Below the pieces are notes generated by a model. That model ran no database searches. It was not told the DNA's origin and saw only the letters and a program-made list of their open reading frames with translations. This document shows positions 17,131 through 25,864 of a stretch of 64,000 nt of DNA, one piece after another (position 1 is the stretch's first letter; every line of letters begins with the position of its first letter). Origin of the DNA: Schlegelella_A sp036263655 (GTDB taxonomy: Bacteria; Pseudomonadota; Gammaproteobacteria; Burkholderiales; Burkholderiaceae_C); assembly GCA_036263655.1 (NCBI GenBank), contig DATAGP010000040.1, positions 50,609-114,608 on the forward strand. Reading direction: 5' to 3'. Made by a program: the position numbers and the translations under genes.

Positions 17131-17876
17131 GCACGCAGCCTGCCGCCGGCCTCGTCGTCCGCGGCGTCGTGCCGCCGCTGTCCCTGGCCGATTTCCGGCT
17201 CGCGGCCTTCGACATGGATTCGACGCTCATCGACATCGAGTGCGTCGACGAGATCGCGGCGATGGCCGGGAAGAAGGCGGAGGTCGCCGTGATCACGGAG
17301 GCGGCCATGCGCGGCGAGATCGCCGACTACAAGGAGAGCCTGCGCCGCCGCGTCGCCTTGCTCGCGGGCGTGCCCGCGTCGGCGCTGCAGCGCGTCTACG
17401 ACGAGCGGCTGCGCTTCAATCCCGGCGCCGAGGCATTGGTGCAGGCCTGCCGCGAGGCCGGCCTGAAGACCGTGCTCGTGTCCGGCGGCTTCACCTTCTT
17501 CACCGATCGCGTCCGCGACCGGCTGAAGATCGACTACACGCGCAGCAACGTCCTCGAGGTCGAGGGCGGCGCGTTGTCCGAGGGCAGGCTCGAGGGAGCC
17601 GTCCTGACCGGCCGGCTCGTGGACCAGCCCTGGGGCGACATCTGCGACGGGGAGGAGAAGCGGCGCATGCTGCTCGAGACCTGCGCCGCGCTCGGCATCG
17701 ATCCGCGGCGATCGTTCGCCGTCGGCGATGGCGCCAACGACCTGCCGATGATGGCCGCCGCCGGCCTGTCGGTCGCCTACCGGGCCAAGCCGAAAGTGCG
17801 CGAGGCGGCGAACGTCGCCATCGACGAGGGCGGCCTCGACCGCCTGCTCGAGGTGCTCAGGCCGCCGGGCCGCTGA
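17127..17876 (+). CDS. serB: phosphoserine phosphatase SerB
   Basis: A 249-residue HAD-superfamily phosphatase that completes serine biosynthesis. Motif I is FDMDSTLID with both catalytic aspartates, followed by the SerB signature ECVDEIAAMAGKK, motif II VSGGFTFF and motif III GDGANDLPM. No ATG precedes motif I, so I use TTG at 17127, which overlaps the mfd stop as TTGA and gives a product of family length without the N-terminal ACT domain. The last 20 nt overlap the 3' end of the convergent thiamine-diphosphate enzyme gene. Confidence 0.9.
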   Translation: MSTQPAAGLVVRGVVPPLSLADFRLAAFDMDSTLIDIECVDEIAAMAGKKAEVAVITEAAMRGEIADYKESLRRRVALLAGVPASALQRVYDERLRFNPGAEALVQACREAGLKTVLVSGGFTFFTDRVRDRLKIDYTRSNVLEVEGGALSEGRLEGAVLTGRLVDQPWGDICDGEEKRRMLLETCAALGIDPRRSFAVGDGANDLPMMAAAGLSVAYRAKPKVREAANVAIDEGGLDRLLEVLRPPGR

Positions 17877-19614
17877 CCCCGTCCGGCTGCGCGGCGCGTC
17901 GCGCCTCGGCCTTTTCACGGATCGCGCCGAGCGTCGTCCGGCTGGTGATCACGTCGGCATCGAGGCGCAGGTGGATCAGGGCCGGTCGGCCGGCGGCGAG
18001 CGCCGCCTGCAGCGCCGGCTCGAAGGCGGCCGTCGCGTCGACCCGCTCCGGCGCGAACCAGCCGTAGGCGCGCGCGAGCGCGGCGAAATCGGGATTGCCG
18101 AGGTCCGAGCCCGAGACGCGCCCCGGGTACTCGCGTTCCTGGTGCATGCGGATCGTGCCGTAGCTGCCGTTGTCGACGACGATGCTGACGAGCTTGCCGC
18201 GACCCGTGCCGGCACCGTGTGCGACGGCCGTGGCCAGCTCCTGCCCGGTCATGAGGAAGTCGCCGTCGCCGGCGATGTTGACAACCGTGCGCGCGGGCTG
18301 CAGCAGCGACGCCGCGATCGCCGCCGGCACGCCGTAGCCCATCGCCCCCGAGGTGGGCGCGAGCTGGCTGCGGCCGGCGTGGCGCAGGCCGGCGTAGCGA
18401 TGGAACCGATGCAGCCAGCCGCTGAAGTTGCCGGCGCCGTTGGTGAAGACCGCGTCCTCCGGCGCCAGTCGATCGATGCTGCGCACGACCTCGGCCAGGT
18501 CGAGCGGCGTCACCGGCGACGGCACGAGGTTGGCCTCGTAGTCGGCATGGGCGCTGCGGGTCCACGCCGACCAGGCGGCGGTGGCCGGCGCGTCCAGCCC
18601 GGCGAGCGCCGGGCCGATGCACGCCATCGATGAATGGATCAGCAGATCCGCGGCGTAGACGCGCCCCAGCTCCTCCGCTCCGGCGTGGACGTGGATCAGC
18701 TGCTGGCGCGGGCGCGGCGCCGCGAGGAGCTCGTAGCCGCCGGTCGTCATCTCGCCGAGGCGTGGGCCGACCGCCAGCACGAGGTCCGCGTCACGGATGC
18801 GCTGCGCCAGCCTCGGATTGATGCCGATGCCGACGTCGCCGGCGTAGTTCGGATGCCGGTTGTCGAAGGTGTCCTGAAACCGGAAGGCGCAGCCGACCGG
18901 CAAGTGCCAGCGCTCGGCGAAGCGCTCGAGCGCCTCGCCCGAGCGAGCGTCCCAGCCGCTGCCGCCGACGATGACGATGGGCTGCTTCGCGGCGAGCAGC
19001 CGCTCGCGCAGCGCGCGGAGAGCGTCGGGCGCGGGCGCCGCGAGCGCCGGCTCGGCTCGCGGCAGCACCGGCGCCGACGTCATCGCGGTCAGCATGTCCT
19101 CGGGCAGTGCGAGCACGACCGGGCCGGGTCGGCCCTGCATCGCGGTGTGGAAGGCGCGGGCGACGTACTCCGCGAGCCGGTCCGGGTCGTGCACCTCGCC
19201 GACCCACTTCGAGAAGCCCAGGGTGCCGGGCCCGAACATCTGCCGGTAGTCGACCTCCTGGAACGCCTCGCGGTCGCGCTGGTGGCTCGCGACGTGGCCG
19301 ATGAAGAGGACCAGCGGCGTCGAGTCCTGGAAGGCGGTATGCAGACCGATCGCCGCGTTGCTCGCACCCGGCCCCCTCGTCACGAAGCAGATGCCCGGGC
19401 GGCCGCTCAGCTTGCCTTGCGCCTCGGCCATGAAGCAGGCGCCCCCCTCGTTGCGGCAGCTCACGAAGCGGATGCGTTCCGCGTGCTCGTGGAAGCCGTC
19501 GAGCGCGGCGAGATAGCTCTCGCCGGGGACGCCGAAGGCGGTGGCGACGCCTTGTGCGAGGAGGGCTTCGACGAGGGCATGGCCGGCCGGCCGCGGCTTG
19601 CTGGGCTGGGTCAT
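17857..19614 (-). CDS. thiamine-diphosphate-dependent enzyme, acetolactate-synthase-like
   Basis: A 585-residue member of the acetolactate synthase / 2-keto-acid decarboxylase superfamily. The N-terminal pyrimidine-binding domain carries the activating Glu in CRNEGGACFMAEA (about residue 55). The central domain follows, and the C-terminal PP domain has the GDGDFLMTGQE...DNGSYG thiamine motif (about 450). Residues specific to biosynthetic IlvB are not obvious and no small subunit (ilvN) follows, so this is probably a catabolic or specialised enzyme cleaving or joining a keto acid. It diverges from the tetR operon across a region with an inverted repeat, which suggests common control. Confidence 0.8.
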   Translation of the reverse strand: MTQPSKPRPAGHALVEALLAQGVATAFGVPGESYLAALDGFHEHAERIRFVSCRNEGGACFMAEAQGKLSGRPGICFVTRGPGASNAAIGLHTAFQDSTPLVLFIGHVASHQRDREAFQEVDYRQMFGPGTLGFSKWVGEVHDPDRLAEYVARAFHTAMQGRPGPVVLALPEDMLTAMTSAPVLPRAEPALAAPAPDALRALRERLLAAKQPIVIVGGSGWDARSGEALERFAERWHLPVGCAFRFQDTFDNRHPNYAGDVGIGINPRLAQRIRDADLVLAVGPRLGEMTTGGYELLAAPRPRQQLIHVHAGAEELGRVYAADLLIHSSMACIGPALAGLDAPATAAWSAWTRSAHADYEANLVPSPVTPLDLAEVVRSIDRLAPEDAVFTNGAGNFSGWLHRFHRYAGLRHAGRSQLAPTSGAMGYGVPAAIAASLLQPARTVVNIAGDGDFLMTGQELATAVAHGAGTGRGKLVSIVVDNGSYGTIRMHQEREYPGRVSGSDLGNPDFAALARAYGWFAPERVDATAAFEPALQAALAAGRPALIHLRLDADVITSRTTLGAIREKAEARRAAQPDGVSGPAA

Positions 19615-19677
19615 CGCCCGAGTGTGCCGGACGCGCGCAGGCCCTTTCGCCGCTTCCGGGTTTTCTCTGCTATCGTC

Positions 19678-19697
19678 AATTCACCGTTTGGTGAATT
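19678..19697. promoter_or_regulatory. palindromic operator abutting the tetR start
   Basis: A perfect inverted repeat, AATTCACC-GTTT-GGTGAATT, ends on the base before the tetR ATG. Its size and symmetry fit a TetR-family dimer site. An extended -10-like TGCTATCGT at 19668-19676 would start transcription inside the repeat, so a bound repressor would block it. The thiamine-diphosphate enzyme start is 63 bp away on the other strand and could share this control. Confidence 0.7.
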
Positions 19698-20378
19698 ATG
19701 CTGCCCATGCCCAGCCGCGCCGCCGCCGTCGTCGAGATCCGACCCCGCGATGCCGACCGCAGCCGCGAGGAGATCCTGCGTGCCGCGATGACCGAGTTCG
19801 CCGAGAACGGCTTCGCCGGAGCGCGCATCGACGCCATCGCCGAGCGCGCCGGCGTCAACAAGAAGCTCATCTACTACTACTTCGCGGCCAAGGACGAGCT
19901 CTTCGTCGCGGTCCTCGAGCAGACCTATGCCGACATCCGCGCCGCCGAGCAGGCGCTGCACCTGGAGGCGAGCGATCCGGTGCAGGCGATCCGCACGCTG
20001 GTCGCCTTCACCTGGCGGCACTACCTCGAGCATCCGGAGTTCCTGGCCCTGCTCAACAGCGAGAACATGCATCGCGCCGGGCACCTGAAGCGCTCCGGGC
20101 GCATCCGGCAGATGAACTCGCCGCTGATCGAGACGCTCGCCACCATCGTCGAGCGCGGCCGTCGCGATGGCTCCTTCCGCGCCGGCGTCGATCCGCTGCA
20201 GCTCTACGTCTCGATCGCCGGGCTGGCCTACTTCTATCTCTCGAACAACCACACGCTGTCGGCGATCTTCGGCCGCAGCCTCATGACCCCGGCGGCGCTG
20301 GACGAGCGCCTCGCGCACATCACCGCGGTGGTGCTCGGCTACCTGACGAGCCGCGGACCGCAGGAGGAACACGACTGA
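19698..20378 (+). CDS. TetR family transcriptional regulator
   Basis: A 226-residue regulator. The N-terminal helix-turn-helix (about residues 22-70) is canonical: REEILRAAMTEFAENGF, then IAERAGVNKKLIYYYFAAKDELF. The C-terminal ligand domain resembles the TetR_C group found in RutR- and AcrR-like regulators and should bind a small effector. The gene is preceded directly by a palindromic operator and its stop overlaps the next start by 1 nt, so it probably represses its own operon until a pathway substrate is present. An alternative ATG lies three codons downstream. Confidence 0.88.
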   Translation: MLPMPSRAAAVVEIRPRDADRSREEILRAAMTEFAENGFAGARIDAIAERAGVNKKLIYYYFAAKDELFVAVLEQTYADIRAAEQALHLEASDPVQAIRTLVAFTWRHYLEHPEFLALLNSENMHRAGHLKRSGRIRQMNSPLIETLATIVERGRRDGSFRAGVDPLQLYVSIAGLAYFYLSNNHTLSAIFGRSLMTPAALDERLAHITAVVLGYLTSRGPQEEHD

Positions 20379-21133
20379 TGGATGCCATCGACCTCGGCTA
20401 CTACCGTCACCATGGCCACGTGACCGTCAACGGCGTTTTCGCCCCCGCCGACATGGACGCCATCGTGCGCGACATCGAGGCCTGGGGCGAGAGCTTCCTC
20501 GCCGAGCTGCCGCCCGAGCAGCGCGCCTGGTACGTCGACGGCGGCGTGCAGGCGCGCACCGTCCTGCGCAAGCTCGACAACCCGCACGCGCATCGCGACG
20601 CCGTGCAGAAGCTGGCCCGCGATCCGCGCCTGGTCTCCCTGGTCGAGCAGTTCATCGGCCCCGGCGTGTCGGTCTACTTCAGCCAGATCTTCTTCAAGCC
20701 GCCCGAGGGCGGCGGTCCGAAGCCGGCGCACCAGGACAACTTCTACTTCGGCCCGACCGACATCGAGGGCATCGTCACGGCCTGGGTCGCGCTCGACGAC
20801 GCGACGCTCGAGAACGGCTGCCTCTACTTCGGCGACGGCAGCAACCAGGGGCCGGTCTACGCCCACACGGCACCGCCCGACGAGCCTTACAACCTGCAGC
20901 TGCCGAGCGCCATCGTGGAGAAGCAGCCCATGGTTCCCGCACCGGTGCGGAAGGGAGGCATCAGCTTCCACCACGGCAACACCTTCCACCAGTCCGGGCC
21001 CAACCACAGCCGCTACTGGCGCCGTGCCTGCGCCCTGCACTTCGTCCGCAACGACGTCGAATTCGCGACGCCCGCCCTGCCCTACGACCACTCGCTCAAG
21101 TTCCGCGTCACCGACGCGCGGATCACCGCCTGA
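20378..21133 (+). CDS. phytanoyl-CoA dioxygenase (PhyH) family protein
   Basis: A 251-residue Fe(II)/2-oxoglutarate-type oxygenase. The facial-triad ligands are visible as His118-x-Asp120 in AHQDNFYF and a distal histidine around residue 204 in GNTFHQSGPNHSRYWRR, where the arginine would bind 2-oxoglutarate. The cupin core IVTAWVALDDATLENGCL and GSNQGPV is typical of PhyH proteins acting on small molecules. An AGGAGG ribosome-binding site precedes the ATG. It is translationally coupled to tetR and followed 14 bp later by the oxidoreductase gene. The substrate is unknown. Confidence 0.85.
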   Translation: MDAIDLGYYRHHGHVTVNGVFAPADMDAIVRDIEAWGESFLAELPPEQRAWYVDGGVQARTVLRKLDNPHAHRDAVQKLARDPRLVSLVEQFIGPGVSVYFSQIFFKPPEGGGPKPAHQDNFYFGPTDIEGIVTAWVALDDATLENGCLYFGDGSNQGPVYAHTAPPDEPYNLQLPSAIVEKQPMVPAPVRKGGISFHHGNTFHQSGPNHSRYWRRACALHFVRNDVEFATPALPYDHSLKFRVTDARITA

Positions 21134-21147
21134 ACCGGAAGACGACC

Positions 21148-22311
21148 ATGACGACTCGACGACTCGGCCTGATCATGCACGGCGTGACCGGGCGCATGGG
21201 GATGAACCAGCACCTCATCCGCTCGATCTGCGCCATCCGCGCCGAAGGCGGTGTGAAGCTGAAGAACGGCGACCGGGTGATGCCGGACCCGATCCTGATC
21301 GGCCGCAACGCCGAGAAGATCGAGTCGCTGGCGAAGGCGCACGGCATCGCCCGCTGGGGCACCGACCTGGCCGCCGCGCTGGCGGACAGGAACGACACCG
21401 TCTTCTTCGACGCCGGAACGACGCAGATGCGCCCCGACCTGCTCGCGCAGGCGCTGCGCGCCGGCAAGCACGTCTACTGCGAGAAACCGATCGCCACCAA
21501 CCTCAACCAGGCCGTCGAGATCGCCCGCGTCGCCAAGGCCTCGGGGCTGAAGCACGGCGCGGTCCAGGACAAGCTCTTCCTGCCGGGCCTGCGCAAGCTC
21601 GACATGCTGCGCCGCGCCGGCTTCTTCGGCCGCATGCTGTCGCTGCGGCTCGAGTTCGGCTACTGGGTCTTCGAAGGCGACCTGCAGCCGATCCAGCGGC
21701 CGTCGTGGAACTACCGCGCCGAGGACGGCGGCGGAATGATCCTCGACATGATGTGCCACTGGCGCTACGTGCTCGACAACCTGTTCGGCGAGGTGCAGTC
21801 GGTGTCTTGCCTTGGCACGACGCACATCCCGAAGCGCTGGGACGAGAACGACCAGCCCTACACCGCGACTGCCGACGACGCCGCCTACGCCACCGTGCAG
21901 CTGAAGGGCTTCCAGGGCGAGCCGGTCATTGCCCAGCTCAACATGTCGTGGGCGACGCGCGTGCGCCGCGACGACCTCGTCACCTTCCACGTCGACGGCA
22001 CGGACGGGTCGGCGGTGGCGGGGCTGACGAGCTGCGTCGCCCAGTCGCGCGTCGCGACGCCGCGTCCGGTCTGGAACCCCGACGTCAGGCAGTCGATGAA
22101 CTTCCTCGACCAGTGGCAGGAGATCCCCGACTCCATGGTCTACGACAACGGCTTCAAGATCCAGTGGGAGCACTTCATCCGTCACGTCGCCGAGGAAGGG
22201 CCGTGGAAGTGGACGCTCGAGGAAGGCGCCAAGGGCGTGCAGCTCGTCGAGGCGGCGCTCTCCAGCTGGAAGGAAAGGCGCTGGATCGACGTGCCGGCGC
22301 TGAAGGTCTGA
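21148..22311 (+). CDS. Gfo/Idh/MocA family oxidoreductase
   Basis: A 387-residue NAD(P)-dependent dehydrogenase. The Rossmann region is GLIMHGVTGRMGMNQHLI, unusual in having an extended loop (VKLKNGDRVMPDP) before the second strand. The catalytic-site motif EKPIATN is at 112-118, and EDGGGMILDMMCHWRYVLD fits the substrate domain histidine helix. Family members oxidise or reduce sugars, inositols and sugar acids. It lies third in the cluster, 7 bp before the DUF993 gene. The reaction probably involves a hydroxyl made or exposed by the PhyH enzyme, but this is inference. Confidence 0.86.
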   Translation: MTTRRLGLIMHGVTGRMGMNQHLIRSICAIRAEGGVKLKNGDRVMPDPILIGRNAEKIESLAKAHGIARWGTDLAAALADRNDTVFFDAGTTQMRPDLLAQALRAGKHVYCEKPIATNLNQAVEIARVAKASGLKHGAVQDKLFLPGLRKLDMLRRAGFFGRMLSLRLEFGYWVFEGDLQPIQRPSWNYRAEDGGGMILDMMCHWRYVLDNLFGEVQSVSCLGTTHIPKRWDENDQPYTATADDAAYATVQLKGFQGEPVIAQLNMSWATRVRRDDLVTFHVDGTDGSAVAGLTSCVAQSRVATPRPVWNPDVRQSMNFLDQWQEIPDSMVYDNGFKIQWEHFIRHVAEEGPWKWTLEEGAKGVQLVEAALSSWKERRWIDVPALKV

Positions 22312-22318
22312 GGCGGCC

Positions 22319-23521
22319 ATGACCGACGCATCCGCTCTCGCCCTTCCCTTGCCCGTCGCGGCCGGCCGCCTCGAGCGCTACAGCCTGCGCAGCCAGGCGC
22401 CGCTTGCGGCCGGCAAGGCCGACAAGCCGTTCACGCGCGTCGCCTACTCGGCGGCGCACGTCGTCGCCGACCCCATGGCCGCGGTGGACCCGTGGCTCGC
22501 CGCTGCGGTCGACTGGGACGCGACCATCGCGTACCGGCAGCGCCTCTGGTCGCTCGGCCTCGGGGTCGCCGAGGCCATGGACACCGCGCAGCGCGGCATG
22601 GGACTCGACTGGCCGACGTCCCTCGAGCTGATCCGCCGCTCTCTCGATGCGGCGCGCGACCACCCCGGCGCGCTCGTCGCCTCCGGCTGCGGCACCGACC
22701 ACCTCGCCTTCGATGCGAGCACGAGCGTCGACGACGTCATCCATGCCTACGAAGAGCAGATGGAGGCGATCGAAAAGCACGGCGGCCGGCTGATCGTGAT
22801 GGCAAGCCGGGCCCTCGCCCGCGTGGCGACGAGCGCGGCCGACTACGAGCGCGTCTACGACCGCGTTCTCATGCAGTCGAAGCAGCCGGTGATCCTGCAC
22901 TGGCTCGGCGACATGTTCGACCCGCAGCTCGCCGGCTATTGGGGCAGCGCCGACGTCGACACGGCGATGGAGACGGCGCTCGGCGTCATCGCCGCCAACC
23001 CGGGCAAGGTCGACGGCATCAAGATCTCGCTGCTCGACAAGGACAAGGAGATCGCCATGCGCCGGCGCCTGCCCGAGGGCGTGCGCATGTACACCGGCGA
23101 CGACTTCAACTACGCCGAGCTGATCGCCGGTGATGGCGTCGGCAGCGCCGCCAATCACCGGCACAGCGACGCCCTGCTCGGCATCTTCGATGCCATCGCG
23201 CCGGCGGCGAGCGCCGCCCTCGCGGCCTTGGCGGCGGACGACCTGCCGCGCTTCCACGCGATCCTCGCGCCGACCGTGCCGCTGTCGCGGCACATCTTCC
23301 AGGCGCCGACCCGCTTCTACAAGACCGGGATCGTCTTCCTGGCGTGGATCAACGGCCACCAGTCGCACTTCACGATGGTCGGCGGCCAGCAGAGCGCACG
23401 CTCGCTGCTCCATTTCGCGGAGGCCATCCGCCTCGCGGATGCGGCCGGGCTGCTCGAGCAGCCCGAGCTCGCGGTGCGGCGGATGAAGCAGCTCCTGGCG
23501 CTGCACGGCGTCGACGGCTGA
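22319..23521 (+). CDS. DUF993 protein, dihydrodipicolinate-synthase-like aldolase
   Basis: A 400-residue protein of the DUF993 family, which adopts the TIM-barrel fold of class I aldolases such as dihydrodipicolinate synthase. The motif DGIKISLLDK places Lys235 where that family's Schiff-base lysine stands (GIK). IVMASRALAR and LHWLGDMFDPQL form other conserved barrel strands. A retro-aldol or dehydratase step on a keto sugar acid is the natural hypothesis. The gene is tightly packed between the oxidoreductase and the isomerase-like gene. No characterised DUF993 enzyme is known to me. Confidence 0.8.
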   Translation: MTDASALALPLPVAAGRLERYSLRSQAPLAAGKADKPFTRVAYSAAHVVADPMAAVDPWLAAAVDWDATIAYRQRLWSLGLGVAEAMDTAQRGMGLDWPTSLELIRRSLDAARDHPGALVASGCGTDHLAFDASTSVDDVIHAYEEQMEAIEKHGGRLIVMASRALARVATSAADYERVYDRVLMQSKQPVILHWLGDMFDPQLAGYWGSADVDTAMETALGVIAANPGKVDGIKISLLDKDKEIAMRRRLPEGVRMYTGDDFNYAELIAGDGVGSAANHRHSDALLGIFDAIAPAASAALAALAADDLPRFHAILAPTVPLSRHIFQAPTRFYKTGIVFLAWINGHQSHFTMVGGQQSARSLLHFAEAIRLADAAGLLEQPELAVRRMKQLLALHGVDG

Positions 23522-23543
23522 CCCTCGAAGCCGCCAGAGCACC

Positions 23544-24425
23544 GTGCGCGACTTCTCCGCCGATCACCGCTGGCTGTCGATCAACACCGCGACCTTGCGC
23601 GGGGCGGGCACGCTGGACAAGGCCATCGAGGCCTGCGCAAGGCACGGCATCCGCGCCATCTCGCCGTGGCGCGACCAGGTCGCGGCGATCGGCCTGGAGC
23701 GGACCCGGGAACTCGTGCACAAGCACGAGCTCGCGCTCTCCGGCTATTGCCGCGGCGGCATGTTCCCGGCCATGGACGCGGCGAGCCGGCGTGCCGCCCT
23801 CGACGACAACCGGCGCGCCGTCGACGAAGCCGCGGCGCTCGATGCAGCCTGCCTGGTGCTCGTCGTCGGCGGCCTGCCCGGCGCGCTCGCCGGCTCGCCC
23901 GAGACGAAGGACCTCGCGGCCGCGCGGCGCGACGTCCACGACGGCATCGCGGCGACCCTCGAGTACGCGCGCTCGGCCGGCATGCCGCTGGCCATCGAGC
24001 CGCTGCATCCGATGTACGCGGCCGACCGGGCCTGCGTCAACACGATGGAGCAGGCGCTCGACTTGTGCGATGCGATCGATCCCGATCGGGTGGCCGGCCG
24101 CAAGGGTGCGGCGCTCGGCGTCGCCGTCGACGTCTACCACGTGTGGTGGGATCCGAAGCTCGAGGCGCAGATCGCCCGCGCCGGCCGCGACCGCCTGCTC
24201 GCCTTCCACGTCTGCGACTGGCGGGTGCCCACGCGCGACCTGCTCAACGACCGCGGCATGATGGGCGACGGCGTGATCGAGATCGCGCGCATCCGCGCCT
24301 GGATGGAAGACGCGGGCTTCGCCGGATACAGCGAGGTCGAGATCTTCTCGGCCGAGGATTGGTGGAAGCGGCCGGTCGACGAGGTGCTCGCCACCTGCGT
24401 CGCCCGGCACCGCAGCGCCGTCTAG
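23544..24425 (+). CDS. sugar phosphate isomerase/epimerase family protein
   Basis: A 293-residue TIM-barrel protein of the AP-endonuclease-2 / xylose-isomerase-like superfamily. The divalent-metal ligands of the fold are recognisable: AIEPLHPMY (Glu), VAVDVYHVWWD (Asp, His), AFHVCDWR (His) and GYSEVEIFS (Glu). It starts at GTG, 22 bp after the DUF993 stop. Such enzymes isomerise ketoses, inosose or hydroxypyruvate, or hydrolyse inositol-type rings. It closes the five-gene unit, and its 3' end overlaps the convergent MFS gene by 4 nt. Confidence 0.84.
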   Translation: MRDFSADHRWLSINTATLRGAGTLDKAIEACARHGIRAISPWRDQVAAIGLERTRELVHKHELALSGYCRGGMFPAMDAASRRAALDDNRRAVDEAAALDAACLVLVVGGLPGALAGSPETKDLAAARRDVHDGIAATLEYARSAGMPLAIEPLHPMYAADRACVNTMEQALDLCDAIDPDRVAGRKGAALGVAVDVYHVWWDPKLEAQIARAGRDRLLAFHVCDWRVPTRDLLNDRGMMGDGVIEIARIRAWMEDAGFAGYSEVEIFSAEDWWKRPVDEVLATCVARHRSAV

Positions 24426-25675
24426 GCCGCCGCCGCCTGCAGCGCCGTGCGGCGGGCGCGGCGGACGTTGAAGGCGGTGAACACGAGCAGGCCCTGGACG
24501 ATGGCGATGGCGACCCACACGTCGGCCGGCCGCTGCCGGTCCATCAGCAAGCCGTAGACGAGCGGCGCGATGGCCTGGCCGATGTCCAGGCCGGAGTAGA
24601 CGATGCCGTAGACGCGCCCCGTGGCGTTCTCGGGCGAAGCGCGCTTGACGAGCAGGTCGCGCGACGGCCCGGCCATGCCGGAGGCGGCGCCCATGACGAT
24701 GAAGATGGCCGGCACGGCCATCGGCACCAGGGGGGCGAAGGCCATGGTCAGCGCCAGCGCGGCGGCGATGCTGAAGCCGAGCGCCACGATCTTCTCGCAG
24801 CGCGCCGGGTCGGCGGCGAGGAAGCCGCCGAGCACCATGCCCGAAGCGCTCGCGACCATGTAGAAGGTGAGGCAGAGGGCGGCGGTCTGCGTGGGCACGT
24901 CGTGCAGCAGTCGTGCGGCCTCGGGCGCGAATGCCTGGATGCCGCTGATGACGGCGGCGTAGAGGAGGAAGAAGAAGAAGCACACCCAGACCGCGGGAAT
25001 CGTGAGGAAGGCCAGGCTTTCGCCGCCCTGCACCGCCGGCTTGCTCTTCTCCCCGGGGGACACCACGGCGCGTGTCATGGCGATCGTCAAGTGCGAGCGG
25101 TTGAGCCACAGCACGAGGAGCACTGCGATGATCAGCGCGCCGGCAGCGGCGAGCGCGGCGCGCCACGAGAAGGCCAGCGCCACCGGCACCAGCAGTGCCG
25201 GCGCCAGCGCCCAGCCGAGGCTGCCGGTGATGCCATGGACGCTGAAGGCATGACCGAGGCGCGAGACGTGGATCTTGCGGTTGAGGAGCGTGTAGTTGAC
25301 GGGATGGAACACGCCGTTGCCGAGGCCGGCCACCACCACCCAGAACACGAGCATGGCGTAGCTCGTGCTGGCAGCGAAGCCGAATGCCGCAAGGCCGAGC
25401 AGCGCGATGCCCGCGAAGAGGATCGGGCGCGGGCCGAAGCGGTCGACGGCGAAGCCGGACAAGGCCTGCACGGCGCACGACACGACGAAGAACACCGTCA
25501 GCAGGAGGCCAAGCTCCGTGTAGCTGACCTGGAAGGCGTCCTTCAGCCACGGGAACAGCGGCGGCAGCAGGAGCTGGCTGAAGTGGCTGACGCAGTGAGC
25601 GAGACCGACGAGGCCCATCACGGCGGCATCCGGACGGATGGGCGGGCGCGGTTCGTGGGGAGTCGGAGAGGTCAT
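24422..25675 (-). CDS. MFS transporter
   Basis: A 417-residue major-facilitator protein with about 12 membrane segments. The loop 2-3 signature is seen as GFAVDRFGPRPIL, and the two six-helix halves are separated by a charged loop around residues 200-220 (RAVVSPGEKSKPAV). It resembles small-solute or drug MFS permeases in Burkholderiales. Being convergent with the PhyH-DUF993 cluster it may import the cluster's substrate or export a product, but it has its own promoter region and the link is by position only. The start ATG gives MTSPTPHEP. Confidence 0.85.
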   Translation of the reverse strand: MTSPTPHEPRPPIRPDAAVMGLVGLAHCVSHFSQLLLPPLFPWLKDAFQVSYTELGLLLTVFFVVSCAVQALSGFAVDRFGPRPILFAGIALLGLAAFGFAASTSYAMLVFWVVVAGLGNGVFHPVNYTLLNRKIHVSRLGHAFSVHGITGSLGWALAPALLVPVALAFSWRAALAAAGALIIAVLLVLWLNRSHLTIAMTRAVVSPGEKSKPAVQGGESLAFLTIPAVWVCFFFFLLYAAVISGIQAFAPEAARLLHDVPTQTAALCLTFYMVASASGMVLGGFLAADPARCEKIVALGFSIAAALALTMAFAPLVPMAVPAIFIVMGAASGMAGPSRDLLVKRASPENATGRVYGIVYSGLDIGQAIAPLVYGLLMDRQRPADVWVAIAIVQGLLVFTAFNVRRARRTALQAAAA

Positions 25676-25774
25676 CGAGATCGATGGTAGACGGTGGCCG
25701 CGATCGCGTCCGCCGGCGGGGCAAGGCGAGCGCAACACGGTTGCCGGTCATCGGCCGGCCCGTGCCGTGCATCG

Positions 25775-25783
25775 TTGTAACAA
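25775..25783. promoter_or_regulatory. TTGTAACAA motif before an uncharacterised gene
   Basis: This nine-base near-palindrome contains the same TTGTAAC that is inverted in front of ompR. It lies 82 bp before the start at 25865 and 99 bp before the divergent MFS start at 25675. It may be another OmpR-type half-site; a single copy of seven bases is weak evidence. Confidence 0.25.
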
Positions 25784-25864
25784 AAGGTAGGAGCGGGGTT
25801 CGAAAGGTCGACGCCTAGACTGCCCGGACCCACGGAGGTCGCCTCGGCCGCCACAGGAGCATGC

